Source: Sulfuritalea sp.
GTDB lineage: Bacteria > Pseudomonadota > Gammaproteobacteria > Burkholderiales > Rhodocyclaceae
Direction: 5' to 3'
Assembly (NCBI GenBank): GCA_022842325.1
Contig: JALHPU010000006.1
Coordinates: forward strand, 1-64,000
DNA: 64,000 nt
The position numbers and the translations under genes are program-made. The notes beneath the pieces are model-generated. The model searched no databases. It had not been told where the DNA came from and saw nothing but the letters and a program-made list of their open reading frames with translations. Shown here one piece after another: positions 45,501-55,070 of the stretch; the first letter of the stretch is position 1, and each line of letters starts with the position of its first letter.

Positions 45501-48191
45501 ATGCATAACGAACGACACTACCTGCACACACTCTTCGAGCCCCAATCGATTGCGATCATCGGCGCCTCCGAGAGCCCCAGCTCGATCGGCGTCACGCTGG
45601 TGCGCAACATGCTCGACTCGGGCTACCAGGGCAAGCTGTTCTTTGTCAATCCCAAGCACGAAACCGTGTTCGGCCAGAAAAGCTATGCCTCGGTCGATAC
45701 CATTCCGCAACGCCTCGATATTGCGGTGATTTGCACCAAGGCGGCGACCGTGCCGGACATCGTCGATGCCTGCGGCCGATCCGGCTGCAGGAACGCCATA
45801 GTCATCGCCGGCGGTTTTGCCGAGGCAGGCCCGCGCGGTGCGGCACTGGAACGTGCGGTACTGGAGAATGCCCGGCGCCACGGCATGCGCCTGCTCGGCC
45901 CCAACTGTCTCGGCATCATGCGTCCCGGCAGCCAGGTCAACCTGACTTTCGGCCATGGCTTCGCCCATGCCGGCACCATCGGTCTGATCTCGCAATCCGG
46001 CGCGCTGTGCACTGCGATCCTCGACTGGGCACTGCCCAACAAGGTCGGATTTTCCAATGTCGTTTCGCTGGGCTCCGAAAGCGATGTCGACTTCGGCGAG
46101 GTACTCGACTATATGGTTTCGGATCCGCGTACCGAGAACATATTCCTGTACATCGAAGGCATCAAGAACGCCCGCCGCTTCATGAGCGCACTGCGCGCGG
46201 CGGCGCGCTGCAAGCCGGTGCTGCTGATCAAGGTCGGCAAGCACCCGGCGGGTGAAAAGGCCGCGCGCTCGCACACCGGCGCCCTGGTCGGCGCCGACGA
46301 CGTGTTCGACGCCGCGCTACGCCGGGCCGGCGTCGTGCGCCTGGCCAACGTCGGTCAGATGTACGCCGCGGCATCGGCCCTGTTCTCGCATTTCCGTCCG
46401 CGCGGCAAGCGCCTGGCGATCATCACCAACGGCGGCGGACCCGGCGTCATGGCGGCCGACCACGCCGAGGACATCGGCATCCCGCTGGCCCAGCTCGACC
46501 CCTCCACCCTGACCCGACTCAACGAACTGCTGCCCGCCACCTGGTCGAAATCCAATCCCATCGACATCCTCGGCGACGCCGATCCGACGCGCTATGGTGC
46601 TGCACTGCAGGCCTGCATCGACGACGACAATGTCGACGGTGTGCTGGCGATCCTGACGCCGCAGGCGATGACCGACCCGACCCAGGCGGCGCGCACGGTG
46701 ATCGAGATCGCGCGCAAGACCGACAAGCCCCTGGTGACCTGCTGGATGGGCGAAGAGCAGGTGGGCGAAGCGCGCAGGCTGTTCCAGGGTGCGGCGATTC
46801 CTACCTTCCGCACGCCGGAACCGGCGGTCGACCTGTTCTCGCACATTTCGAACTACTACCGCAACCGGCAACTGCTGATGCAGACGCCGCCCTCGATTTC
46901 GGAACAGGCGCCGCCGCGGCTCGAATCGGCCCGGCTGGTGATCGAAACCGCGCTGATGGAAGGGCGCAAGGTGCTCAACGAGATGGAATCGAAGGCGGTC
47001 CTGGCGGCCTTCCGGATTCCCATCGCGCACACGGCGGTGGCGCGTTCGGCGTCCGAAGCCATGGTGCTGGCCGAGGAAATCGGCCTGCCGGTAGTGATGA
47101 AGATCGATTCGCCCCAGATCGTGCACAAGAGCGATTCCGGCGGCGTGCGCCTGAACCTGAACAGCCTTGCCGCAGTGCGTGATGCCTGGCTGGAAATCAT
47201 GGATGACGTGAAGAAGAACCGTCCTGACGCGCAGGTCAACGGAATTTCGATCGAACCGATGATCCAGAAGGCCAACGGCCGCGAACTGGTAGTCGGCATG
47301 ACGCGCGACAAGATCTTCGGCCCCACCATCGTCTTCGGCCCCGGCGGCACCAGCGTCGAGGCCTACAACAGCGACCGCGCCGTGGCCCTGCCGCCGCTCA
47401 ACTCCTTCCTGGTGGCCGACATGCTGGCCTCCACCCGCACCACCGCGCGCCTCGGCGAATTCCGCAACATGCCGCCGGTGAACATGGAAGCCATCGAATC
47501 CGTGCTGCTGCGCGTTTCATCGATGGTCTGCGAACTGCCCTGGATCAGCGAAATGGACATCAATCCGCTGATCGTCGACGAGCACGGCGCCGTCGCGGTC
47601 GATGCGCGGATCAGCATCGAGAACACGCCGATCACTGCGGGCCGCTACGACCACATGGCGATCCATCCCTATCCCTCGCACCTCAAGACGAGTTTCCAGG
47701 CCAAGGACGGCACCCAGGTCACGATCCGCCCGATCCGGCCCGAAGACGTACGCATGGAGCAGGAGTTCGTCAAGGCGCTGTCGCCCGAAGCTCGCTACAT
47801 GCGCTTCATGAACACCATCCGCGAAGTCTCGCCGTCGCAGCTGGTGAGGCTCACCCAGATCGACTACGACCGCGAAATGGCCTACGTCGCAACCATCGAG
47901 ATCGATGGTGCGGAGAAGGAAATCGGCGTGGTCCGCTACGCCACCAACCCGGACGGCGAATCCTGCGAATTCGCCATCGTCGTCGCCGACGACTGGCAGG
48001 GCAAGGGTCTCGCCCGGCGCCTGATGGGCACGCTGATCGATACCGCGCGCAGCAGCGGCCTGCGTTACATGCATGGCGACTTCCTCGCCGAGAATTCGCG
48101 CATGCTGGCCTTCGTCTCCAGCCTCGGCTTCGTCCTGTCGACCCATCCCGAAGATCCCGGGCTCAAGCGCGGCGAACTGGTGCTGAATTGA
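45501..48191 (+). CDS. Pat-type protein lysine acetyltransferase (acyl-CoA synthetase-like plus GNAT)
   Basis: An 896-residue protein. An N-terminal CoA-binding domain (EPQSIAIIGASESPSSIG) is followed by a succinyl-CoA-synthetase-like flavodoxin domain (GLISQSGALCTAILDWAL; SHTGALVGADDVF), an ATP-grasp domain (PVVMKIDSPQIVHKSDSGGV) and a C-terminal GNAT domain (CEFAIVVADDWQGKGLARRL). This order is that of Pat/YfiQ, which acetylates and inactivates AMP-forming acyl-CoA synthetases. It lies between two class III cyclase genes, and an acyl-CoA synthetase follows the second. Its stop codon overlaps the proposed TTG start of tag. Confidence 0.92.
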   Translation: MHNERHYLHTLFEPQSIAIIGASESPSSIGVTLVRNMLDSGYQGKLFFVNPKHETVFGQKSYASVDTIPQRLDIAVICTKAATVPDIVDACGRSGCRNAIVIAGGFAEAGPRGAALERAVLENARRHGMRLLGPNCLGIMRPGSQVNLTFGHGFAHAGTIGLISQSGALCTAILDWALPNKVGFSNVVSLGSESDVDFGEVLDYMVSDPRTENIFLYIEGIKNARRFMSALRAAARCKPVLLIKVGKHPAGEKAARSHTGALVGADDVFDAALRRAGVVRLANVGQMYAAASALFSHFRPRGKRLAIITNGGGPGVMAADHAEDIGIPLAQLDPSTLTRLNELLPATWSKSNPIDILGDADPTRYGAALQACIDDDNVDGVLAILTPQAMTDPTQAARTVIEIARKTDKPLVTCWMGEEQVGEARRLFQGAAIPTFRTPEPAVDLFSHISNYYRNRQLLMQTPPSISEQAPPRLESARLVIETALMEGRKVLNEMESKAVLAAFRIPIAHTAVARSASEAMVLAEEIGLPVVMKIDSPQIVHKSDSGGVRLNLNSLAAVRDAWLEIMDDVKKNRPDAQVNGISIEPMIQKANGRELVVGMTRDKIFGPTIVFGPGGTSVEAYNSDRAVALPPLNSFLVADMLASTRTTARLGEFRNMPPVNMEAIESVLLRVSSMVCELPWISEMDINPLIVDEHGAVAVDARISIENTPITAGRYDHMAIHPYPSHLKTSFQAKDGTQVTIRPIRPEDVRMEQEFVKALSPEARYMRFMNTIREVSPSQLVRLTQIDYDREMAYVATIEIDGAEKEIGVVRYATNPDGESCEFAIVVADDWQGKGLARRLMGTLIDTARSSGLRYMHGDFLAENSRMLAFVSSLGFVLSTHPEDPGLKRGELVLN

Positions 48192-48814
48192 AAGTTCCCG
48201 AAGGCGACCCGAAGCTAGTGCAGAGCAAGCACCGCGCTGGCGCTGGCACCACGGCGCGCTGTCCCTGGTGCGGCGCCGACCCCTTGTATGTCGCCTACCA
48301 CGACACCGAGTGGGGGGTGCCCTGCCACGACGAGCGCACGCTGTTCGAATTCCTGATTCTCGAGGGGGCGCAAGCGGGTCTGTCCTGGATCACCATCCTC
48401 AGGAAGCGCGAGAACTATCGACGTGCCTACGCCAATTTTGATCCGGCGCAGATCGCGCGTTACGGTGAAAGGGATGTAGCCCGTCTGCTGGGCGATCCCG
48501 GCATCGTCAGGAACCGGCTGAAAATTGCCGCCAGCATCGGCAACGCCCGTGCCACGCTGGAACTCTACGAGCAGGGCGGCAGCCTGGACCAGCTGTTGTG
48601 GGCCTTCGTCGACGGCCGTCCGCGCATCAACCGCCGGCGCAGCATGGCGGACATTCCCGCCATCACGCCGGAGGCCGAGGCCCTGTCGAAGGAGCTCAAG
48701 CGCCGCGGTTTCCGCTTCATCGGTCCGACGGTCATCTACGCCCACATGCAGGCCACCGGGATGGTCAACGATCACCTGGTTTCCTGCCCGCGCCACGCCG
48801 ACCTGGGCGGCTGA
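48188..48814 (+). CDS. tag: DNA-3-methyladenine glycosylase I
   Basis: A ~208-residue base-excision enzyme removing 3-methyladenine from DNA. It shows the zinc-snap Cys near the start (ARCPWCGADPLYVAYHDTEW), EGAQAGLSWITILRKRENYR and the C-terminal His/Cys pair in MVNDHLVSCPRH. The frame can start at TTG 48188, overlapping the upstream stop (TTGA), or at GTG 48218; neither has a strong Shine-Dalgarno. Both keep the whole domain. Confidence 0.93.
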   Translation: MKVPEGDPKLVQSKHRAGAGTTARCPWCGADPLYVAYHDTEWGVPCHDERTLFEFLILEGAQAGLSWITILRKRENYRRAYANFDPAQIARYGERDVARLLGDPGIVRNRLKIAASIGNARATLELYEQGGSLDQLLWAFVDGRPRINRRRSMADIPAITPEAEALSKELKRRGFRFIGPTVIYAHMQATGMVNDHLVSCPRHADLGG

Positions 48815-48893
48815 GCGACACCGGCGCGCGCTTCCCGGCGGCCGGCCGTGCCCGACAAGCCCGCCAAGGCAATGGATACGCAGCGAATCTGGT

Positions 48894-48899
48894 TACAAT
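48894..48899 (+). promoter_or_regulatory. Possible -10 element before the GAF cyclase
   Basis: TACAAT within GGTTACAATAG, 41 bases before the cyclase start codon. No clear -35 hexamer is present. Confidence 0.3.
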
Positions 48900-48940
48900 A
48901 GCCGCCACTTCTGCCCATTGGTCGCCTGTCCAGATCGCGC

Positions 48941-51298
48941 ATGCAAATCGGCGTCGAAACCATTCGCGAGATCCTCGAACACCGCCTGCACCAGGAGGAT
49001 ATCGAGAAGCTGCTGCAAGGGCTCGACGAGTCCGGCAAGGTTCAGCTGTTCTTGCGGATTACCGAGCTGCTGCGCCGCAGTTCGGCACTGGCCGATATCG
49101 CCAATCGGGTTTCCGACACCCTTTCCCTCGATATCCTGTTTCCGCGCCTGATGGCGGTGGTCACGGAAGCACTGAACGCCGACCGCAGTTCACTGTTCCT
49201 CTACGACGCCGAGGCCGACGAGCTGTTTTCGCGCGTGATGCAAGGCGACACCATCGGCGAGATCCGCTTTCCCAGCAACGTTGGCGTGGCCGGCGCGGTA
49301 TTCGCCAGCGGCGAGGCGGTCATCATCGCCGACGCCTATGCCGATCCGCGCTTCAATCAGGAAGTCGATCGTCATACCGGCTACCACACCCGCAACATCC
49401 TCTGCGTGCCGATCCGCAACAAGAAGCGCGAACTGATCGGCATCACCCAGGTACTCAACAAGCAGGGCGGGGATTTCGATGCCGAAGACCAGCGGCTGCT
49501 CGAAGGGCTCTCGCTGCAGGCCTCCGCGGCACTGGAAAATGCGCACTTGTTCGAGAAGGTCGAGCGCCAGCAGCGCGAGGAAGCGACGCTGCTCGAAGTC
49601 AGCAGTTCGATCGTCTCCGAGATCAATCTCGATCCGCTGCTGATGAAGATCCTGGCGGCGGCCACCACCTTGCTCGACGCCGACCGCGGCACCCTGTTCC
49701 TCTACGATGCGGCGTACCACGAACTGTTTTCCAGGGTGGCCGGCGGCATTGCCGGCGACGAAATCCGCTTTCCGGCGAATGCCGGCATTGCCGGCGAGTG
49801 CTTCATCAGCGGCAGCGTGATCAATATTGCCGATGCCTACAACGATCCGCGCTTCAATCCCGAGGTCGATCGACAAACCGGATACCGCACCATCAGCATG
49901 CTGTGCATGCCGATCGTCGCCCGCGGCGAGCGCAAGATCGGCGTCATGCAGATCCTCAATCGCAAGGGCGGGGTGTTCGGCATTGCCGACGAACGTCGCC
50001 TGCGCGCCTTCTCGGCCCAGGCCGCCGTCGCCATCGAAAATGCGCAGCTGTTCGACCAGGTCAGCGCCTCGCGCAACTACAACGAGGCCATTCTGCACAG
50101 CATGAACAATGCGGTGCTGACGCTGGCCGCCAATGGCAAGCTGATCAAGGTCAACGCGGCGGCCAAGCGCATTCTGCGCCGCAGTGCCGAACAACTGATC
50201 GGGAAGACGCTGGCCGAGCATTTCACCGGCCGCAACAGCTGGGTGGCAAAAAGCCTGGAGAAGGTCCGCAGTTCGGGAACCACCGACATCACGGTCGATA
50301 CCGATCTGTTGATCGAGGGCAGCGAGGTGGTGTCGGTGAATCTGACCACGGTGCCGCTGACCAGCACCAGCAACGATCCGATCGGCTACATGCTGATGAT
50401 GGAAGACATCACGCGCGAGAAGCGCCTGCGCAACACCATGTCGCGTTACATGAGCAAATCGGTGGTCGATCAACTGATGGAAAGCGGCGAAGCGGTGCTG
50501 GGCGGCACCGGCCGCGACGTCAGCGTGCTGTTCTCGGACATTCGCGGCTTCACATCGATCTCCGAGCGCCTCGGCGCCAAGGAGACCGTGGCCCTGCTCA
50601 ACGAGTACTTCACCGACATGGTGGATATCGTCTTCGCACATGACGGCGTGCTCGACAAGTACATCGGCGACATGATCATGGCGGTGTTCGGTGCGGTGCT
50701 GCAAGGCGACGACGATGCCATCAATGCGGTGACGGTAGGCAACAAGATGCTGACCGGCCTGCATCTGCTGAACCGGCGCCGCCTGGCGCGCGGCGGCGAA
50801 GCGATCCGGATCGGGGTGGGCATCAGCACCGGCAACGTCGTCGCCGGCAACATCGGTTCGCTCAAGCGCATGGAGTACACCGTGATCGGCGACCGGGTCA
50901 ATCTGGCCGAGCGCCTGGAAGGCGCCAACAAGTTCTACGGCACCTCGATCCTGATCTGCGACGCCACCTGGACGGCCGTCAGAGACCATGTCGCCACCCG
51001 TGAAATCGACCTGATCCGGGTGCGTGGCAGGGATACGCCGGTGGCCATCCATGAAGCGCTGGGCCATTACTCGGAAGACAGCTTCCCCCATCGCGAGGAG
51101 GTGCTGGCTGCCTTCACCGAGGGCGTGATGCGCTACCGCCAGCGCGACTGGATCGCCGCCGAGCGCGCATTTGCCACAGCGCTGGCCGCCAACCCGCAGG
51201 ACAGCCCCTCGCGGATCTACCTCGAACGCTGTCGGATTTACCGCAATACTCCGCCTCCCGCAAGCTGGGACGGAGTATGGACGATGCCCCACAACTGA
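48941..51298 (+). CDS. Class III nucleotide cyclase with two GAF domains and a PAS domain
   Basis: A 785-residue soluble cyclase. A short helical N-terminus is followed by GAF1 (about 65-215) and GAF2 (about 225-370), which are similar to each other (IADAYADPRFNQEVDRHTGY and IADAYNDPRFNPEVDRQTGY). A PAS domain runs to about 505. The catalytic domain has LFSDIRGFTSISERLG, DKYIGDMIMAVFG and VIGDRVNLAERLEGA, with all metal and transition-state residues intact. The C-terminus ends with a short helical repeat and SRIYLERCRIYRNTPP, a motif shared with the hemerythrin-cyclase upstream. It probably makes cAMP in response to GAF ligands, possibly cyclic nucleotides. Confidence 0.92.
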   Translation: MQIGVETIREILEHRLHQEDIEKLLQGLDESGKVQLFLRITELLRRSSALADIANRVSDTLSLDILFPRLMAVVTEALNADRSSLFLYDAEADELFSRVMQGDTIGEIRFPSNVGVAGAVFASGEAVIIADAYADPRFNQEVDRHTGYHTRNILCVPIRNKKRELIGITQVLNKQGGDFDAEDQRLLEGLSLQASAALENAHLFEKVERQQREEATLLEVSSSIVSEINLDPLLMKILAAATTLLDADRGTLFLYDAAYHELFSRVAGGIAGDEIRFPANAGIAGECFISGSVINIADAYNDPRFNPEVDRQTGYRTISMLCMPIVARGERKIGVMQILNRKGGVFGIADERRLRAFSAQAAVAIENAQLFDQVSASRNYNEAILHSMNNAVLTLAANGKLIKVNAAAKRILRRSAEQLIGKTLAEHFTGRNSWVAKSLEKVRSSGTTDITVDTDLLIEGSEVVSVNLTTVPLTSTSNDPIGYMLMMEDITREKRLRNTMSRYMSKSVVDQLMESGEAVLGGTGRDVSVLFSDIRGFTSISERLGAKETVALLNEYFTDMVDIVFAHDGVLDKYIGDMIMAVFGAVLQGDDDAINAVTVGNKMLTGLHLLNRRRLARGGEAIRIGVGISTGNVVAGNIGSLKRMEYTVIGDRVNLAERLEGANKFYGTSILICDATWTAVRDHVATREIDLIRVRGRDTPVAIHEALGHYSEDSFPHREEVLAAFTEGVMRYRQRDWIAAERAFATALAANPQDSPSRIYLERCRIYRNTPPPASWDGVWTMPHN

Positions 51299-51355
51299 CG
51301 CAGCAAGGCAGTGGTCGGCGATTGCCACTGACACGGCCCGAAAAGGAATCGGATC

Positions 51356-52891
51356 ATGGAACTTTCATCGCTGCTGGCACACCACGCGCGCTTCCGGCCC
51401 GATGCCACGGCAGTGGTGTTCGATGATCGGCGACTCGACTGGCGCAACTTCAACGCGCGCGTCAATCGGCTCGCCCATGTGCTGAACGGCCTGGGTGTGC
51501 ACAAGGCCGATCGCGTCGCCAGCCTGTTGCCCAACACCATGGAACTGCTGGAACTCTACTGGGCCTGCGCCAGGATCGGCGCCGTCGCCGTGCCGCTGTC
51601 GCCGCTGCTGACCGGGATCGGGCTGGCCAGCCTGATCAACGATGCCGGGGCGGTCTGCCTGATCACGCAGAAGACCCTGCTGCCTGCGGTCGACTCCGTG
51701 CTGCCATCGCTGACCACGCTGACGCCGGCGCGCATCCTGCTGATCGATGGCCCCGCGCCGCCCTGGGGCGACTATGCGGCGCTGACTGCTGCGGCGCCTG
51801 AAACCGCACCACCCGACGCCGCCGTCACTCCCGACGACCTGTTCAACATCATGTATACCTCGGGCACCACCGGCCTGCCCAAGGGCATCATGCACAGCCA
51901 TCGCGTGCGCGCCATGTACGCCCTGCTGCTCGGCGCCGCCTGGCGCATGACGCCCGAATCGGTGGTGCTGCACACCGGTGCCATCGTCTTCAACGGCGCC
52001 TTCGTCACCCTGATGCCGGCCTTCCACCTCGGCGCCACCTACATCCTGCACCGCCAGTTCGACGCTGCGGCAATGATCGACACCATTGCCCGCGAGAAAG
52101 TCACCCACATCATGGTGGTGCCGGCGCAGATCATCGCCCTGCTCGATTCGCCGGCTTTCGATCCCGAAAAACTCGCCTCGCTGCAAATGATTCTTTCCCT
52201 CGGCGCGCCGCTGGCGCAGCCGCGCAAGGACCAACTGAACCAGTTGCTGCCCGGACGCTTCCACGAGCTCTACGGACTGACCGAGGGCTTCCTGACCATC
52301 CTCGACAAGACCGAAGCGGCACGCAAAACCGGCTCGGTCGGCTGCCCGCCGCCCTTCAGCGGCGTGCGCATCGTCGATGACGCCGGCCGCGACCTGCCGC
52401 CCGGCCAGCCCGGCGAGATCGTCGGCCGCGGCCCCTTCATGATGCAGGGCTACTGGGGCAAGCCGCAGCTCACGGCGGAAACCCTGCGCGACGGCTGGAT
52501 TTTCAGCGGCGACATCGGCTACCTCGACGACGAAGGCTATCTGTATCTCGTCGATCGCAAGAAGGACATGATCGATTCCGGCGGGGTCAAGGTCTATCCG
52601 CGCGACGTCGAAGACATCGCCAGCCGCCATCCGGCGATTGCCGAAGTTGCCGTGTTCGGCATTCCGCACGAGACCTGGGGTGAGACCCCGCTTGCCGCGG
52701 TAGTGTTGAAAGTCGGCGCTGACGCCACGGCGAACGAGCTGCGCGACTGGATCAACGAGCGCGTCGCGGCGCGTTACCAGCGCGTGCACGAGGTCGTGAT
52801 CCTGCCGGCCTTCCCGCGCAACGCCGCGGGCAAGACGCTGAAGCGCGAAATGCGCGATCCCTGGTGGGCCGGGCGCGCCAGGCAGATCTAG
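51356..52891 (+). CDS. AMP-forming acyl-CoA synthetase
   Basis: A 511-residue class I adenylate-forming enzyme. It contains the P-loop-like MYTSGTTGLPKGIMHSH, the A5 motif ELYGLTEGF, A8 in DGWIFSGDIGYLDDEGYLYL then VDRKKDMIDSGGVKVYPRDVE (read in parts), and the catalytic Lys in RNAAGKTLKREM. It resembles medium-chain or aromatic acid CoA ligases; the substrate cannot be told from sequence. AAGGA lies 11 bases before the ATG. Acyl-CoA synthetases are classical targets of Pat acetylation, and a pat-like gene lies 3 kb upstream. Confidence 0.9.
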   Translation: MELSSLLAHHARFRPDATAVVFDDRRLDWRNFNARVNRLAHVLNGLGVHKADRVASLLPNTMELLELYWACARIGAVAVPLSPLLTGIGLASLINDAGAVCLITQKTLLPAVDSVLPSLTTLTPARILLIDGPAPPWGDYAALTAAAPETAPPDAAVTPDDLFNIMYTSGTTGLPKGIMHSHRVRAMYALLLGAAWRMTPESVVLHTGAIVFNGAFVTLMPAFHLGATYILHRQFDAAAMIDTIAREKVTHIMVVPAQIIALLDSPAFDPEKLASLQMILSLGAPLAQPRKDQLNQLLPGRFHELYGLTEGFLTILDKTEAARKTGSVGCPPPFSGVRIVDDAGRDLPPGQPGEIVGRGPFMMQGYWGKPQLTAETLRDGWIFSGDIGYLDDEGYLYLVDRKKDMIDSGGVKVYPRDVEDIASRHPAIAEVAVFGIPHETWGETPLAAVVLKVGADATANELRDWINERVAARYQRVHEVVILPAFPRNAAGKTLKREMRDPWWAGRARQI

Positions 52892-52923
52892 CGGTCTGCC
52901 GCGGAAATTCGACAAACTCTGTG

Positions 52924-53046
52924 GGGCCGGCTTCAGCCGGCCAGGGTGGATGGCGGTGTAGGGCCGGCTTCAGCCGGCCAGGGTGAATGGCGGTGTAGGG
53001 CCGGCTTCAGCCGGCCAGGGTGAATGGCGGACTAAAGTCCGCCCTA
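52924..53046. repeat. Array of palindromic repeats
   Basis: Three 37-base units start at 52924, 52961 and 52998, each with GGGCCGGCTTCAGCCGGCC followed by a short spacer (AGGGTGRATGGCG...). A different inverted repeat, GGCGGACT AA AGTCCGCC, ends in CTAC at 53047. The same family occurs inside both hybrid kinase genes. No unique spacers separate the units, so this is not CRISPR. The end of the array encodes the stop codon of the convergent MFS gene. Confidence 0.9.
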
Positions 53047-54291
53047 CGATCCGCCTTGTTTAGTCGCCGTGCCGGTTGCCGTGACTTTGCGCCCCATCGC
53101 CAGCACCGTCAGCACCGCCAGGATCTGCAGCAGGGCCACGCCGGGCAGCACGCCGTCGCGGCCGCCGGCATCGAGCAACATGCCGAAGGCCAGCGGCCCC
53201 AGCGCCAGGCCGACGTCGAGCCCCGAATATACGAAGCCATAGACGCGGCCGAAGGCCGGCGAAGCATTGCCGCCGGCCAGCGATTCGGTGGCGACGCGCC
53301 GCACCAGCAGATCGCGCGACGGGCCGGCGAGGCCGACGCCGATGCCGATGCCGACCATCAGCGGAATCACGCTCCAGGCCGGCGGCAAGCCGCTGGCCAG
53401 CGCCGAGGCAAACACGGCGGCGCCGACCAGGGCGGCGCCCACGGTGCGCTCATGTGCATGCACGCGCACCGCGACGAAGCCGCCGATCACCATGCCGCCG
53501 GCCGAACCCAGCAGATACCCGGTGAGGGCCGCCACGCCGGCCGCCGCGGACAAACCGTAGATGCCGCCCAGCACCGGTGCCGAAAAACTCTGCAGGCCGC
53601 CAAAGGCCGCAGTGATCAGCAGGAAAAACATGAAGGCCAGCCAGATCGCCGGCAGGCCGAGAAAGCCGAACGTGGGTCCCGGCGCCGTGCTGCCAGCGCC
53701 GACTCTTGCCACATCGTCATCCAGCAGCGGCCGCGCCATTTGCAGTGCGGCCACCGCGCACAAGGCCACCAGCGCCGCCGCGATTCCAGCCCCGCGCCAT
53801 CCGGCCCAGGCCAGCGCGGTGCCGGAGATGGTGGCACCGATGGCCCAGCCCAGGTTGCCGGACAGGCCGTGTACGGAGAACGCGTAGCCGAGGCGCGCCG
53901 GCGACACCTTCTTGTTCAGCAGCGAAAAGTCCGCCGGATGGAACACCGAATTGCCGATGCCGGCCAGCGCCACGGCCAGCAGCAGCATCGGATAGTTTGC
54001 GGCGGCCGACAGGGCCAGGCCCGACGCCGCGAGCAGGCCCACCCCGGCCATCAGCACGCGGCGCGCACCGTAGCGATCGACCACGATCCCGGCGAAGGCC
54101 TGGCCGACGCCCGAGATGGCGAAAAACACCGTCATCAGGAAACCGGCCTCGGTGTAGCCGAAACCGAAGTCCGGCATCAGCAGCGGGAACAGCGGAGGTA
54201 ACAAAAGGTGAAACAGGTGCGACGTGGCGTGGGCCATGCCGACCACGGCAATCACCGCGGCATCGGCACGAACAGGGGTGTTGGCGATCAT
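53044..54291 (-). CDS. MFS transporter
   Basis: A 415-residue twelve-helix major facilitator. The cytoplasmic loop motif after helix 2 reads GIVVDRYGARRVLMAG. The family is near fosmidomycin-resistance or general drug-efflux antiporters (MAHATSHLFHLLLPPLFPLL), but the substrate is unknown. The stop codon TAG lies in the terminal GTAGGGC of the repeat array, so the C-terminus was probably set by repeat insertion. Confidence 0.88.
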   Translation of the reverse strand: MIANTPVRADAAVIAVVGMAHATSHLFHLLLPPLFPLLMPDFGFGYTEAGFLMTVFFAISGVGQAFAGIVVDRYGARRVLMAGVGLLAASGLALSAAANYPMLLLAVALAGIGNSVFHPADFSLLNKKVSPARLGYAFSVHGLSGNLGWAIGATISGTALAWAGWRGAGIAAALVALCAVAALQMARPLLDDDVARVGAGSTAPGPTFGFLGLPAIWLAFMFFLLITAAFGGLQSFSAPVLGGIYGLSAAAGVAALTGYLLGSAGGMVIGGFVAVRVHAHERTVGAALVGAAVFASALASGLPPAWSVIPLMVGIGIGVGLAGPSRDLLVRRVATESLAGGNASPAFGRVYGFVYSGLDVGLALGPLAFGMLLDAGGRDGVLPGVALLQILAVLTVLAMGRKVTATGTATKQGGS

Positions 54292-54421
54292 CGGCCGATG
54301 CTAACCGAAATCCACAGGCGAAATATCCGCTGACACTTGCTGACAGATCGGCACGCCGGACCGGCCTATGTTGCGGCAATGGGCAGCGCGGGTGCGCCGT
54401 CCGCACACAGAGGAGATACTC

Positions 54422-54997
54422 ATGCAAGCCAGAACACTGCAACTCAGTATGATCGCCACGGCGCTGCTGGCCCTGAGCGCCGTCACGGCGCCGGCACGTG
54501 CCGACGATGCCCGCCGCGAGTGGCGCCAGGACAGCCGCGAAATCCGCCAGGACCGCCGCGAACTGCGCGGCGACTATCGCGAACTGGCCGAGGATCGCGC
54601 CGACTATCAGCGCGCCAGGGCACGCGGCGATGTCGTCGGCATGTTCCGCGAGCGCATGGAAATGCGCCAGGATCGGCAGGAGATCCGCCGCGACCAGGCC
54701 GAACTGCGTCATGACCTGCGCGACCGCCGCCAGGATGCACGCGGACATCAGGACCAGCGCAGTCACTGGGGCCAGCAGCGCTACGACCGGCATGACGGTC
54801 GCCATGACCTGCGCGCCGTGCGTCATGACTTCCGCCAGGACCGTGGGCCGGGGCATCCGGCTCAGGCGGCCAACTCGCAAGGCCCTCGCCAGCAGCACGC
54901 GAACCCCGCCACCGCCTCACCACCGGCCAATGCGCAGCAGAACAACGGCCGCCACCTGGGATGGCAGCAAGGTCGCGGTAACCCGCACCGCAGCTAG
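54422..54997 (+). CDS. Exported Arg/Asp-rich helical protein
   Basis: A 191-residue protein with a signal peptide (MIATALLALSAVTAPARA). The mature part is dominated by short heptad-like repeats rich in R, D, Q and E (REWRQDSREIRQDRRELRGD, RQDRQEIRRDQAELRHDLRD), then an Asn/Gln/Pro/Gly tail. Extended charged helices are likely. AGGAG lies 7 bases before the ATG. I do not recognise a family. It is the only plus-strand gene beside the minus-strand envelope-protein cluster and may share its role. Confidence 0.8.
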   Translation: MQARTLQLSMIATALLALSAVTAPARADDARREWRQDSREIRQDRRELRGDYRELAEDRADYQRARARGDVVGMFRERMEMRQDRQEIRRDQAELRHDLRDRRQDARGHQDQRSHWGQQRYDRHDGRHDLRAVRHDFRQDRGPGHPAQAANSQGPRQQHANPATASPPANAQQNNGRHLGWQQGRGNPHRS

Positions 54998-55043
54998 GCC
55001 TGGCCAAGGCCTTGGGCGGCACCGGAGGCGCGTGCCGCATAGC

Positions 55044-55070
55044 GGCGAACTCGATCTCGTCGAGTTCGCC
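55044..55070. other. Perfect hairpin between convergent genes
   Basis: GGCGAACTCGA and TCGAGTTCGCC form an 11-bp stem around TCTCG. It lies between the ends of the plus-strand gene at 54422 and the minus-strand cluster. There is no T run on either side, so it may be a weak bidirectional terminator or an RNA end-protecting stem. Confidence 0.5.

Noticed and set aside
52924-53046. Regular 37-base units resembling a CRISPR array
   Set aside because: The units are directly adjacent with no unique spacers and are themselves palindromic; no cas genes are near.
54292-54421. Possible sigma-54 promoter for the Arg/Asp-rich protein (GGCCTATGTTGC)
   Set aside because: Only 8 bases separate the GG and GC elements, so it would not work as a sigma-54 promoter.
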